Positions 51,788-60,510 of a stretch of DNA of 64,000 nt are shown one piece after another; position 1 is the first letter of the stretch; each line of letters opens with the position of its first letter. The DNA is from SABY01 sp964523795 (lineage in GTDB: Bacteria; Bacteroidota; Bacteroidia; Bacteroidales; 4484-276). The DNA lies in assembly GCA_964523795.1 (NCBI GenBank), contig CAZGAO010000009.1:25929-89928 (forward strand), given 5' to 3'. The translations under genes and the position numbers were made by a program. The notes below the pieces were generated by a model, which searched no databases, was not told the origin of the DNA, and saw nothing but the letters and a program-made list of their open reading frames with translations.

Positions 51788-52966
51788 ATGAAAAAAGTAA
51801 TAACTACCGAAAAATTACCCATCAAAATGTGGCTTGAAGATGCCGATGAAGGTACTTTGGCACAAGCCCGAAACCTGGCAAACTTGCCTTTCGCGTTCAA
51901 GCATCTGGCCTTGATGCCCGATGCACACATGGGCTACGGAATGCCCATCGGCGGTGTGTTGGCCACGAAAGGAGTAGTAATTCCAAATGCTGTGGGCGTG
52001 GACATGGACATTGGTTGCGGCATGTGTGCCGTGCCAACAAACCTGAAGACCATCAACATCAATACCCTCAAGAAAATTATGGACGGTGTTCGTGAGTTGG
52101 TGCCTTTGGGCTTCGACCATCATGCGGTGGCTCAGGACAAGACCCTGATGCCCCCGACCGAGGATATTGTAAAAAATGGGGTGGTAGAAAAGCAGTACAT
52201 CGCAGCCCTGAAACAAATTGGTACCCTGGGTGGTGGCAACCATTTTATCGAAATCCAAAAAGGCTCGGACGGCCATATCTGGATTATGATTCATTCGGGC
52301 AGCCGCAACCTAGGTTATAAAGTGGCCGAGCATTACAACAAGGTGGCCAAACGCTTCAACCAAATGTGGCACACCTCGGTCGAAAGCAAGCAGGATCTGG
52401 CCTTTCTGCCAATCGAAACTCCCGAAGCCAAAGCCTATTTGAAGGAGATGCAATACTGCGTGGACTTTGCTTTTGCCAATCGCAAACTGATGATGGATAA
52501 CATGCTCTCGGTTTTTCGTAAGGTGGTCGGCAAACGTTTCGAAGCCACCGATTTCATCAATATTGCCCACAACTACGCCCGCTGGGAAAACCATTATGGC
52601 GAGAATGTGCTGGTGCATCGCAAGGGCGCGACCAGTGCCCGCGAAGGCGAAACGGGAATTGTCCCTGGCTCGCAAGGCACCCAAAGCTACATAGTGAAAG
52701 GACTGGGCAATAGCGAAAGTTTCCAGAGTTGTTCGCATGGTGCCGGCCGCAAGCTGGGACGCAAGCAAGCCATCCGCGAGCTGGATTTAAAAGCGGAAAC
52801 CGCGATGCTGGATAAAAAAGGTGTGCTTCATTCCCTGCGCACCCAACGCGATTTGGACGAAGCTCCCGGTGCTTACAAAAACATCAACACGGTGATGAAA
52901 AACCAAAGCGACCTCGTGGAGATTGCCGTGGAGCTAAAACCTCTGGCGGTGATTAAAGGAATGTAG
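51788..52966 (+). CDS. rtcB: RNA ligase RtcB (3'-phosphate/5'-hydroxyl joining)
   Basis: About 392 residues from the ATG (MKKVITTEKLPIKMW; a GTG six codons upstream is possible). Mn-binding and nucleotidyl motifs are all there: MPDAHMGYG, NAVGVDMDIGCGMCA, GGGNHFIE, MIHSGSRNLGY, PGSQGTQSYIVKG and SCSHGAGRKLGRKQA, whose His is the guanylylated residue. It joins RNA ends that have a 2',3'-cyclic or 3'-phosphate to 5'-OH ends, such as broken tRNAs. No RtcA or archease gene is in the window. Placed behind slipin and the tRNA-like region, it fits a role in tRNA repair or in sealing the permuted RNA. Confidence 0.95.
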   Translation: MKKVITTEKLPIKMWLEDADEGTLAQARNLANLPFAFKHLALMPDAHMGYGMPIGGVLATKGVVIPNAVGVDMDIGCGMCAVPTNLKTININTLKKIMDGVRELVPLGFDHHAVAQDKTLMPPTEDIVKNGVVEKQYIAALKQIGTLGGGNHFIEIQKGSDGHIWIMIHSGSRNLGYKVAEHYNKVAKRFNQMWHTSVESKQDLAFLPIETPEAKAYLKEMQYCVDFAFANRKLMMDNMLSVFRKVVGKRFEATDFINIAHNYARWENHYGENVLVHRKGATSAREGETGIVPGSQGTQSYIVKGLGNSESFQSCSHGAGRKLGRKQAIRELDLKAETAMLDKKGVLHSLRTQRDLDEAPGAYKNINTVMKNQSDLVEIAVELKPLAVIKGM

Positions 52967-52990
52967 AGGCGCACGGACGTGCGTCTGGAG
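52963..52990. repeat. REP-like palindrome overlapping the rtcB stop
   Basis: GTAGAGGCGCACG and CGTGCGTCTGGAG flank GA; the inner arms AGGCGCACG/CGTGCGTCT pair with one G-T. Its first bases contain the TAG stop of rtcB. It belongs to the same family as the palindromes at 18.2, 53.05 and 54.31 kb. Confidence 0.7.
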
Positions 52991-53046
52991 TGGTGGAGTA
53001 ATGAAATGATGGAGGGTTTTCGGGGGGCGTGCATCAGGTGCGATGG

Positions 53047-53074
53047 GTAGAGACGCGATGCATCGCGTCTGTAC
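53047..53074. repeat. REP-like palindrome GTAGAGACGCGATG
   Basis: AGACGCGATG and CATCGCGTCT form a perfect 20-bp palindrome within GTAGAG...GTAC-type ends. It is one more member of the dispersed family. Confidence 0.8.
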
Positions 53075-53153
53075 AAAATGCGCAAATATTGAATATCAAA
53101 TATTGAGGGAATGATAGAGTTTTAGAATGATTGAAAAATGGAGTGATGTTGAG

Positions 53154-53192
53154 CGCAGCTGCCTGCCACGACCATCGGGGCAGGCAGCTGCG
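53154..53192. repeat. 14-bp hairpin with CTGCCTGCC arm, convergent spacer
   Basis: CGCAGCTGCCTGCC and GGCAGGCAGCTGCG are perfect arms with an 11-nt loop, probably a terminator between rtcB and the convergent repressor gene. The rest of this 343-bp spacer also holds a direct repeat TTTCAATCATTCTGTCATT, near 53209 and again near 53277, and the two REP-like palindromes; I see no gene. Confidence 0.6.
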
Positions 53193-53309
53193 ATCAACAT
53201 TTATTAGTTTCAATCATTCTGTCATTTCCCGCAGGGGCGGGATTTCGCTTCGCTCAACATTTAATCATTCAGCATTTTCAATCATTCTGTCATTCACTCC
53301 ACTCACATC

Positions 53310-54125
53310 TCAATTCTCCCCGCTCACCGCTCTCAGCCGCTCATTAATCCCCTTCACATCTCTGCGTATCTCGCGGATGCTTTCCACAATTTCATTTTCA
53401 GGAGTGCGGCCTTCAGGCATTTCGGTGCTGATAAAGTTTGTGAACTTCCATACTTCTTTGATTTCGTTAATGTGGATGCTGAAAGGAAGGTAGATGGGGT
53501 TGAGCGAGTGCAGACGCAAAAAGCCGTTTTCGCCGATCTGATTTTCTGCGATTTTAAAGATGATACCTTCGTTTAGCGTAAGCACGATGCAGGCCTCTCC
53601 GTTGCGGATGAACTCCCAGTTTTGGATAAACTCGCCCGTAACATACGAGCCGTGCGGGATGGGCAGCATCGAATCGCCGTTAATCTGGAAGGTGCGATAT
53701 TTTTTCTCTTTGGATAAAAACGGCAGCTTGAAGGTGGGCAGGATGCGGATAAACTCCGGGTCGGCAAAACCATTGGTGTAGCCGGCCTTGGCTTTTTCGG
53801 CTACCAGCTCTATGTTTTCTTCGTTGCCCTGGTCAACGGTAGTGGCCAGCACCCGCAGCTTGCTGCCCCGGATATACACATCGTAACCCTTCTCCAACTG
53901 CGAAAGCTGACTTCCCAAAAGCTTGCTAAGGTCAACCTTGATGAGGGTGTCGATGGCGATGCCGAAGTATTCCGAAAAAGCCAGCAGGGTGGCGATGCCG
54001 GGCTTGGCAATCTGATTTTCGTAATTGTTGTAAGTGGATCGTTTGATTTTAAGCGCGTTTGCCACATCATCCTGGGTGCGGCCTTTGCGCTTGCGCAGTA
54101 ATTTGATGTTGGTGTTGAAATACAT
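53310..54125 (-). CDS. XRE-type repressor with S24 (LexA/UmuD-like) peptidase domain
   Basis: About 271 residues from the second ATG (MYFNTNIKLL; an ATG eight codons upstream is possible). The HTH is residues about 5-60 (RKGRTQDDVANALKIKRSTY). The S24 domain follows: NGDSMLPIPHGS holds the active Ser, and GIIFKIAENQI the Lys. Such proteins are RecA-triggered, self-cleaving repressors. It is divergent from a Y-family DNA polymerase, as LexA-like repressors often are. Acts on DNA in the cytoplasm; target operators were not identified. Confidence 0.88.
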   Translation of the reverse strand: MYFNTNIKLLRKRKGRTQDDVANALKIKRSTYNNYENQIAKPGIATLLAFSEYFGIAIDTLIKVDLSKLLGSQLSQLEKGYDVYIRGSKLRVLATTVDQGNEENIELVAEKAKAGYTNGFADPEFIRILPTFKLPFLSKEKKYRTFQINGDSMLPIPHGSYVTGEFIQNWEFIRNGEACIVLTLNEGIIFKIAENQIGENGFLRLHSLNPIYLPFSIHINEIKEVWKFTNFISTEMPEGRTPENEIVESIREIRRDVKGINERLRAVSGEN

Positions 54126-54193
54126 TTTTATTAACATTTGTTTGTGCAAAGATATTAAAAAGATTATATTGTAAACGAAATAATGATTAAAAT

Positions 54194-55486
54194 ATGGTCA
54201 TCAACGAAGAAATATTTTCTGGGCACGACATTGATGTACGGCTTGGGGCATGTACAGACGTACGATGTACAGACGCACGATCCGGGGCATGTGCAGACGC
54301 ACGATGTACAGACGCACGGCCGTGCGTCTCTACACGAACCATCGTACATCTGGATCTCGACACCTTTTTTGTGTCGGTTGAGCGGCTGATAAACAGCAAG
54401 CTGGTGGGCAAACCTGTGATTATTGGCGGCACCTCCGACCGGGGCGTGGTGGCCAGTTGCAGCTACGAGGCACGCCGCTTTGGGGTGCGTTCGGCCATGC
54501 CCATGAAAATGGCACTCAAGCTGTGCGGCGATGCCATAGTGGTGCGCGGCGACATGGAGCAGTACAGCAAATATTCGCGCATGGTTACCGAAATTATTGC
54601 CGAGCGTGCGCCCGTTTACGAAAAAGCCTCCATCGATGAGCACTACTTAGACATCACTGGCATGGATCGCTTTTTTGGTTCGCTAAAATGGACCCATGAG
54701 CTGCGCGAGCACATCATCCGCGAAAGCGGACTGCCCATCTCGCTGGGGCTTTCGGTAAACAAAACCGTGTCGAAGATTGCTACCGGCGAAGCCAAACCCA
54801 ACGGCGAGATACAGGTAGAAGCCCTACGCGTGAAGCCTTTCCTGGCACCGCTTTCTATTCGCAAAATTCCTATGCTGGGACTTAAATCCTACCAACTGCT
54901 ACGTTCGATGGGCGTGGTAAACATTGATACCCTGAGCAAGATACCTCCCGAGATGATGGAAAAGCTGATGGGAAAAAACGGGCTTGGCATCTGGAAAAAA
55001 GCCAACGGCATCGACAACGCGCCGGTGATGCCGTATTCCGAACGCAAATCCATCAGCACCGAAACTACCTTCGAGCAGGATTCGATAGATGTGGTGCGCA
55101 TGCGCGAAATACTGGGCACGATGGTAGAAAAGATTGCTTTTTCGCTGCGCAAGAAAGGGAAACTCACCGGCTGTGTTACCGTAAAAATCCGCTACTCTAA
55201 CTTCGACACCCACACCCTGCAAAAAACCATTCCTTATACTTCCTTCGACCATCTGCTCGCCAAACTTGCCCTCGAACTTTTCGACCGTCTCTACCAGCGG
55301 CGTATGCTTATTCGGCTTATTGGCGTGCGCTTCAGCCACCTGGTAAGCGGCGTGCAGCAGCTCGATATGTTCGAGGATACCCCCGAAATGGTGAGCCTTT
55401 ACCAGGCACTCGACCGCATCCGAAAACGCTACGGTCCCCAGTCGGTGCAAAAGGCCATTGCTTTTATGCCTGGAAGCGGGAGGTGA
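54194..55486 (+). CDS. dinB: Y-family DNA polymerase (Pol IV, DinB)
   Basis: A 430-residue frame. The polymerase itself begins around residue 50 at RTIVHLDLDTFFVSVERL. It has the catalytic DLDTFF, YEARRFGVRSAMP and SIDEHYLD motifs, then thumb (LPISLGLSVNKTVSKIATG) and little-finger domains. It copies damaged DNA with low fidelity. The first 48 residues, with GACTDVRCTDARSGACADA, are encoded by palindromic repeats and have no family counterpart. The true start may be ATG 54194 or a later non-ATG codon. Its TGA stop is supplied by a T9SS-domain fragment. Divergent from the S24 repressor, so damage-regulated. Confidence 0.9.
   Translation: MVINEEIFSGHDIDVRLGACTDVRCTDARSGACADARCTDARPCVSTRTIVHLDLDTFFVSVERLINSKLVGKPVIIGGTSDRGVVASCSYEARRFGVRSAMPMKMALKLCGDAIVVRGDMEQYSKYSRMVTEIIAERAPVYEKASIDEHYLDITGMDRFFGSLKWTHELREHIIRESGLPISLGLSVNKTVSKIATGEAKPNGEIQVEALRVKPFLAPLSIRKIPMLGLKSYQLLRSMGVVNIDTLSKIPPEMMEKLMGKNGLGIWKKANGIDNAPVMPYSERKSISTETTFEQDSIDVVRMREILGTMVEKIAFSLRKKGKLTGCVTVKIRYSNFDTHTLQKTIPYTSFDHLLAKLALELFDRLYQRRMLIRLIGVRFSHLVSGVQQLDMFEDTPEMVSLYQALDRIRKRYGPQSVQKAIAFMPGSGR
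54245..54333. repeat. REP-like repeat array inside the 5' end of dinB
   Basis: Two direct units (GGGGCATGTACAGACG at 54245 and GGGGCATGTGCAGACG at 54284) contain four copies of GTACAGACGCACGAT or a variant, at 54252, 54267, 54291 and 54306. The last runs into the palindrome AGACGCACGG/CCGTGCGTCT. It is in frame with the polymerase. Confidence 0.85.
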
Positions 55487-55672
55487 AACAATTTTTACAA
55501 AATATATTCCCGATACAAAGCTCCCGAGTTTGATTTCTGCAAGCGGCTTATCAAATACTTTGGTGAATTTGATCTGTCCCTTAATATCAAATATTTGCAC
55601 CTTGCTTTCGTCAGGGATAATAATAGTAGTCTTATTCGATGCAAATAACACAACGCTAATTTTAGATTGCAA
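55485..55672 (-). pseudogene. Fragment of a T9SS C-terminal sorting domain
   Basis: On the minus strand it codes for SKVQIFDIKGQIKFTKVFDKP and FVSGIYFVKIVS, closely like the end of the 492-residue T9SS protein at 57.6-59.1 kb, at DNA level as well (ACAATTTTTACAAAATATAT shared). There is no body, signal peptide or stop of its own: the frame runs into the antisense of dinB. It is a dead duplicate that supplies the dinB stop codon. Confidence 0.75.
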
Positions 55673-55709
55673 CGATTAAGGTGTATATTTGCTGCAAATT
55701 TTAAGACGA

Positions 55710-56816
55710 ATGGAGAATTATATACATCAAAAGGAAAGCTGGCCAGGTTTTATCTGGAATAATGATAAATTCGTCAACCTGCTAAGTGAAGCCAGGAATT
55801 TACAAGGACGTTTAATTGGTAAAATGGAATCTTTGGGTTTTGAATTGCGTGATGAAGCTTTGCTTGAAACTTTAACTTTAGACGTATTAAAATCGGCAGA
55901 AATTGAAGGTGAACTATTAAATCTCATGCAAGTTCGTTCTTCAATTGCTCAAAGATTGGGAATGGAGTTCGCTGGTGCAATTATGTCTGATAGAAATGTT
56001 GATGGGATGGTTGATATGATGATTGATGCTAGCCAAAACTGTTTTAAATCTTTAACTAAAGATAGACTTTTTGATTGGCACGCTGCATTGTTCCCAATGG
56101 GAAGAAGTGGAATATTCAAAATAACAGTTGCTGATTGGAGAAAAGACACCTCAGGACAAATGCAAGTTGTATCTGGTGCTGCGGGTAGAGAAAAAGTTCA
56201 TTTTCAAGCTCCCGATGCTGATTTAATCGAGAAGGAGATGAACCGTTTTATAAAATGGTTTAATGAAGAAAATAAAACTGAATTAGTTATAAAAGCAGCA
56301 ATTGCTCACCTTTGGTTTGTAACAATTCACCCATTTCAAGATGGGAATGGACGAATAACAAGAGCACTTACTGATATGTTGTTAGCACGATCGGATAATA
56401 GTACTCAACGATTTTATAGTATGTCTGCTCAAATTAGAGTAGAAAGAAAAGAGTACTACGCGGTTCTTGAAAAAACGCAAAAAGGAGACCTTGACATCAG
56501 CGCATGGATAAAATGGTTTCTGAGTTGTTTGATTAATGCCCTAAAAGCAACCGATAAGATTCTGACACGAGTTATGTTAAAAGCGGATTTTTGGAACAGA
56601 CATTCAAAAACAATCATTAATGAGAGACAGAAAAAGGTATTAAATAAATTGCTGGATGGATTTGAAGGCAAATTGACTTCGATGAAATGGGCAAAAATTG
56701 CAAAATGTTCAAAAGACACAGCAATAAGAGATATTAATGATTTGATAACAAAGGGGATTTTACAAAAAGAAGCAGCAGGAGGAAGAAGTACAAATTATGA
56801 ATTGAAAAACGAATAA
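55710..56816 (+). CDS. Fic-domain AMP-transferase with N-terminal inhibitory helix
   Basis: About 368 residues from ATG. The catalytic motif is HPFQDGNGRITR (His about residue 207), the full HPFxxGNGRxxR signature. The N-terminal inhibition motif SAEIEGELLN matches (S/T)xxxEG, so this is a class II Fic protein that regulates itself. A winged-helix-like C terminus (KWAKIAKCSKDTAIRDINDL) follows. Such enzymes move AMP to a hydroxyl of a target protein. Base use is more AT-rich than in the neighbours, which suggests recent transfer. Confidence 0.92.
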   Translation: MENYIHQKESWPGFIWNNDKFVNLLSEARNLQGRLIGKMESLGFELRDEALLETLTLDVLKSAEIEGELLNLMQVRSSIAQRLGMEFAGAIMSDRNVDGMVDMMIDASQNCFKSLTKDRLFDWHAALFPMGRSGIFKITVADWRKDTSGQMQVVSGAAGREKVHFQAPDADLIEKEMNRFIKWFNEENKTELVIKAAIAHLWFVTIHPFQDGNGRITRALTDMLLARSDNSTQRFYSMSAQIRVERKEYYAVLEKTQKGDLDISAWIKWFLSCLINALKATDKILTRVMLKADFWNRHSKTIINERQKKVLNKLLDGFEGKLTSMKWAKIAKCSKDTAIRDINDLITKGILQKEAAGGRSTNYELKNE

Positions 56817-56855
56817 TCTGTTCATTATTAATTACAAACTCAGAGATTGTGTGTC

Positions 56856-57518
56856 CTATTCATGGGTAGCCTGTTCGTCTTTTTTATAAATATCCAAATT
56901 AAAAAATGCGAAGAGCTTCTCGGCCTTTTTCTTGCCGATGCCTTCTACCGATGCCAGTTCTTTTTCGCTGGCATTGATTATTTTGGCTACCGAACCAAAA
57001 GCCTGCAAGAGCCGTAAAGCCAGTTGCAGCCCCACCGATGGCAACGAACGCAGAAAGTAAACCTGGCTGTTGCGGCTTTTGCGTCCGCCCTTTTGCCATA
57101 CGTTGGACTTGCTTTCGGCTTTCATGTTTTGCATGCCCACGCGCACGATGGCTTGTGCGGTTTCCGTTTTGTCGCTGACCCGATAAATCGGTATTTGCCA
57201 CCGTGCCATCACCGAGAGCAATGCTCCCTGCAAAGCTTCTGTGCTAATTTCGTGGCGGGTGCCAAATAGGTCGCCTTCCACAATCATCAGGCACACCAGT
57301 CCGCTGGCGCGCATCCTGCTGCATTGCCTGAACAGCCTGCCCGTTAGTATCGACAGGGCAAAGTCGTTGGCGGTTTTGCGCTCGATCAATACCTGATCGT
57401 TCACCCGGTAATCGCCGGCTTTGAGTGTTTCGTAGTTTAGTTCTACGCCTTCTCCGGCCAGCAATTCAGGGAGGTGGGATGACTTTTCGCGATGGTCGAT
57501 GGTGATGGAGATATTCAT
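56856..57518 (-). CDS. ERCC4/XPF-type nuclease with helix-hairpin-helix
   Basis: A 220-residue protein. The nuclease core has GDYRVNDQVLIERKTANDF, including the ERKxxxD signature. HhH repeats follow (LPSVGLQLALRLLQAFGSV and EGIGKKKAEKLFAFF). It is the XPF/Mus81 type that cuts branched DNA. It lies between Fic and a T9SS gene, close to the polymerase, in a DNA-damage neighbourhood. Confidence 0.87.
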   Translation of the reverse strand: MNISITIDHREKSSHLPELLAGEGVELNYETLKAGDYRVNDQVLIERKTANDFALSILTGRLFRQCSRMRASGLVCLMIVEGDLFGTRHEISTEALQGALLSVMARWQIPIYRVSDKTETAQAIVRVGMQNMKAESKSNVWQKGGRKSRNSQVYFLRSLPSVGLQLALRLLQAFGSVAKIINASEKELASVEGIGKKKAEKLFAFFNLDIYKKDEQATHE

Positions 57519-57572
57519 GGATAGCGTGTTTTAGGAACAAACATACACATTCTGAATGATAACAATGATTTG

Positions 57573-59051
57573 TTACTTTACAATCAACTTCTGGCTGTAT
57601 GATTGGTGGCCTGAAACAATTTTTACAAAATATATTCCCGGAATAAAGTTTCGGAGATTAATTTCTGCTAACGGCTCAGCAAATACTGCGGTGAATTTGA
57701 CTTGTCCTTTACTATCAAATATTTGTACCTTACTTTTTTTAGGAATGTTGATAACAATCTTTTCATCCGCCGGATTAGGAAATATTGAGATGGCTGGCTT
57801 AGCTGAAACCGCATTCACATCCAGCAAAACGCCATCAGGGGTAATGGTGCCAATGGTGTCGCCATCTTTTACATATCCTTCAATATCGAAACGATCTATG
57901 TATTCAAATGCGACATTGTTGCTACGCACAAGCCCCAACCCGGGAGCGTAGGCTCTGCTGGTCGAAAATAAATACGTGGATGAAAAATCAACCATTATGG
58001 GAGATTCGTTTTCACATTGCACCAGCATTGGCGACATTTCCCACCAATCACCTTTTTGATAATTGCCGATCGCTTTTACCTGGCTCAAAATGGGAATGGG
58101 CAGATGCTTGATTTCAGAATAAATATTGTTGAATTCGTAACACATTTCTACGCTGGTTTGATCATCGGCGCAAATGTTATACAAGGAGCCGGGCAATTGC
58201 GCAGCTAAAAAATCAGGTTCATCAAAATAGCTCGTCTCATTGGCGAATACATTTACATAACCACTCATCGAATATCTTTTGATGCAATCCCAGCCAATGG
58301 TAATGCTGTTTTCGGTTTTGCTTACCGAAACTACTTTTTTCTTTAGTGTATAAAAATCGGAATTGGGTGGAGGCCAGGAAAAATCTGCCGCCTCGCCGCT
58401 GTATTGAAAAATGTCTCCAACATTTATGTCAAAAATTTCAAAAAAACCGGGAGGGGTAATTCCCAGGGTATCGGTTTCATTTTCCAAGCCCGCCAGAAGA
58501 TAATAATCTACACCGTCCAAGCTTGATGGAAACTTGATTATCCCATAATTTTTCGACAAGCGGATTTCCTTTCCATTGGATAATTCGATGTGTTTTGTGG
58601 AGTCGAAAACCTCGGAAAATATTTCCTGAAGGTTTACTCCAGTAATTTCGGCGGTAATATTTGCCGTGGTATCGAACAGCCAGGATTCTCCGGGAGTAGC
58701 CCTCGTTAGGAGAACAAAACTTACACTGTCGTAAAACCAGTATTTTCCCTGCTCCAAATTGTGTAACTGCTTTGCAAAAATACCCTGCAAATTATTAAGG
58801 TAAAAATCACCACTAACTCCATAACATGGTACTGGAGTAATGCAGGTATCACAATATCCTATGGTCTTGTTAAGGTAATAAACCTGTTGACCGGATACGT
58901 CGAAAACTGAATCAATCATAACGGTATGATCCATGAGTTCTGAATTATCGTTTGAATAAAACGAAACCTGCCCCAAATTTACAGGTTGCCAGTTTTGTGA
59001 AGAAACGATCAATGGCAGGATCAGCAGCGCAAGAAAAGTAATCTTTTTCAT
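57573..59051 (-). CDS. T9SS cargo protein, body of unknown function
   Basis: A 492-residue protein with signal peptide MKKITFLALLILPLIVSSQ. Residues about 20-410 are beta-rich and match nothing I know. The C-terminal sorting domain is about 415-492 (ISIFPNPADEKIVINIPKKS, then FIPGIYFVKIVSGHQSYSQKL). Exported by T9SS. Its sorting domain was the donor of, or is a sister to, the fragment next to dinB. Confidence 0.82.
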   Translation of the reverse strand: MKKITFLALLILPLIVSSQNWQPVNLGQVSFYSNDNSELMDHTVMIDSVFDVSGQQVYYLNKTIGYCDTCITPVPCYGVSGDFYLNNLQGIFAKQLHNLEQGKYWFYDSVSFVLLTRATPGESWLFDTTANITAEITGVNLQEIFSEVFDSTKHIELSNGKEIRLSKNYGIIKFPSSLDGVDYYLLAGLENETDTLGITPPGFFEIFDINVGDIFQYSGEAADFSWPPPNSDFYTLKKKVVSVSKTENSITIGWDCIKRYSMSGYVNVFANETSYFDEPDFLAAQLPGSLYNICADDQTSVEMCYEFNNIYSEIKHLPIPILSQVKAIGNYQKGDWWEMSPMLVQCENESPIMVDFSSTYLFSTSRAYAPGLGLVRSNNVAFEYIDRFDIEGYVKDGDTIGTITPDGVLLDVNAVSAKPAISIFPNPADEKIVINIPKKSKVQIFDSKGQVKFTAVFAEPLAEINLRNFIPGIYFVKIVSGHQSYSQKLIVK

Positions 59052-59196
59052 AATGTTTTGTTTTTTAATGTTGAGTAACTATCTAATTGGAAATCAATTT
59101 TTACGCAAAAAAAAACGATAATAGCAAACTTTTTTAAATATTTCTTTTAGCAATAATAGTGGTTCAAGCCCTCCCCATACTCACATTGTTGTGAAA

Positions 59197-60411
59197 TTAG
59201 GATTGCAACAAAAATTCGTAGGCCGGGGTTATCGTAATTTTGTACCCATCCCTTTCAATTTCATCACTCTCGGCGAAAGTTACGATTATGGCTTTCTCAA
59301 AATTAAAAAACTTCATTGCCTCTATTAATCCATTTACCTCCCTATCAATATTATCAGGATTTAAATCATAACATACCTGGATAAGTTCTGTGACTGAGCC
59401 ATTTTTAAACGCCACAAAGTCGCATTCCCCCTGATTGTTATAGTAATAAAGCTCATTATATTTTCGGCGCAAATGCAGATACACCAAATTCTCAAGTTTC
59501 CTGCCTTTATCTTCAGTTTTACTAATCGACACTACCTGAACGAGGCCGATGTCGATGGCATAAACTTTCCTCGGGTTGATTAGCTGTGCTTTGGAGGAAT
59601 AGCTGAACATGGGCATAAAAGCAAAAAGATAAGAATGTTCAAGATATGATAACCAATTAAGCACTGTACTGGTTGCACCAATCATCAAAGGTTGTTTTAG
59701 TTTTGATGCTGAAATCCTGTTTCCAATATTAGCAAGCAAGTAGTTAGCCAATCGCTTTAGCGAAACCGCATCTTTTATTCCATACCTCGCCACGATATCC
59801 CTCACCAAAATATCATCGTAAAGCATCATAAGTTGTTCAGGAGCTTCACTTTTCAGGAATTCTGGAAAACCACCAAGCTTCGTGTACAATTCCAGGCTGT
59901 CGCCGGAAGGCTGAAGTGAACGAAAACTCAAAAATTCAGAATAAGAAAACGGGAATAATTCCTGGGTGATATGCCTGCCCGTGAGGCGCGTACCCAATTC
60001 CTGTCCAAGCATAGAGGCATTCGAACCGGTAGCAATTAAACTGAATCCCTCATCCAACTTTTGGCGTGCATACATTTCCCAGCCTTCAACCAATTGGATT
60101 TCATCAAAAAATAATATGGATACACCTTTGCTGTCAATAATATTATCCAGACGTGCAAAATCCCTTGTATTAAATCCATACAATTGCGGTGTATCAAAGT
60201 TTAAAAACAGGATTTCATCCAAATTTAGCGACCGCATCATTTGCAGTAACAGCGTGCTTTTACCACAACGTCTGATGCCTGAAATAATCAAAGCATGGGA
60301 TGATAAACTATGAGTAGCCGGAATTAATTCGCGTTTTAATCCGGAATCCTTTTGGTTTAATCGGTCTTGCTGCAACTTAAGCACCCGATTTATTACGCTC
60401 TCAAGAATCAT
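59197..60411 (-). CDS. AAA_14 ATPase with DUF4143
   Basis: About 404 residues from ATG (MILESVINRV; a TTG upstream is unlikely). Walker A is SGIRRCGKST, Walker B LFFDEIQ, then GSNASMLGQELGTRLTGR. DUF4143 follows with a restriction-endonuclease-like core (GECDFVAFKNGSVTELIQV). It is a common prokaryotic family of uncertain role. The gene is monocistronic, and a 44-bp palindrome lies 32 bp before it. Confidence 0.88.
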   Translation of the reverse strand: MILESVINRVLKLQQDRLNQKDSGLKRELIPATHSLSSHALIISGIRRCGKSTLLLQMMRSLNLDEILFLNFDTPQLYGFNTRDFARLDNIIDSKGVSILFFDEIQLVEGWEMYARQKLDEGFSLIATGSNASMLGQELGTRLTGRHITQELFPFSYSEFLSFRSLQPSGDSLELYTKLGGFPEFLKSEAPEQLMMLYDDILVRDIVARYGIKDAVSLKRLANYLLANIGNRISASKLKQPLMIGATSTVLNWLSYLEHSYLFAFMPMFSYSSKAQLINPRKVYAIDIGLVQVVSISKTEDKGRKLENLVYLHLRRKYNELYYYNNQGECDFVAFKNGSVTELIQVCYDLNPDNIDREVNGLIEAMKFFNFEKAIIVTFAESDEIERDGYKITITPAYEFLLQS

Positions 60412-60443
60412 AAGACAATTTAATTTGATGCAAAAATACAAAA

Positions 60444-60487
60444 CTGTTTGATACAATCAAACAAATTTGTTTGATTGTATCAAACAG
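60444..60487. promoter_or_regulatory. 44-bp perfect palindrome upstream of the DUF4143 ATPase
   Basis: CTGTTTGATACAATCAAAC is continued by AAA, and the exact reverse complement follows, meeting at 60465/60466 with no loop. It lies between the ATPase start and the end of the LytTR gene. It may be an operator for a dimeric regulator or a cruciform-forming terminator. Confidence 0.85.
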
Positions 60488-60510
60488 GTTTGTTGTTGCA
60501 AGCTACAATT

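Noticed and set aside
54245..54333. Short CRISPR-like array
   Set aside because: Units are 15 bp with uneven spacing of 15-24 bp, partly palindromic, without unique spacers or cas genes; it is a REP-like repeat array.
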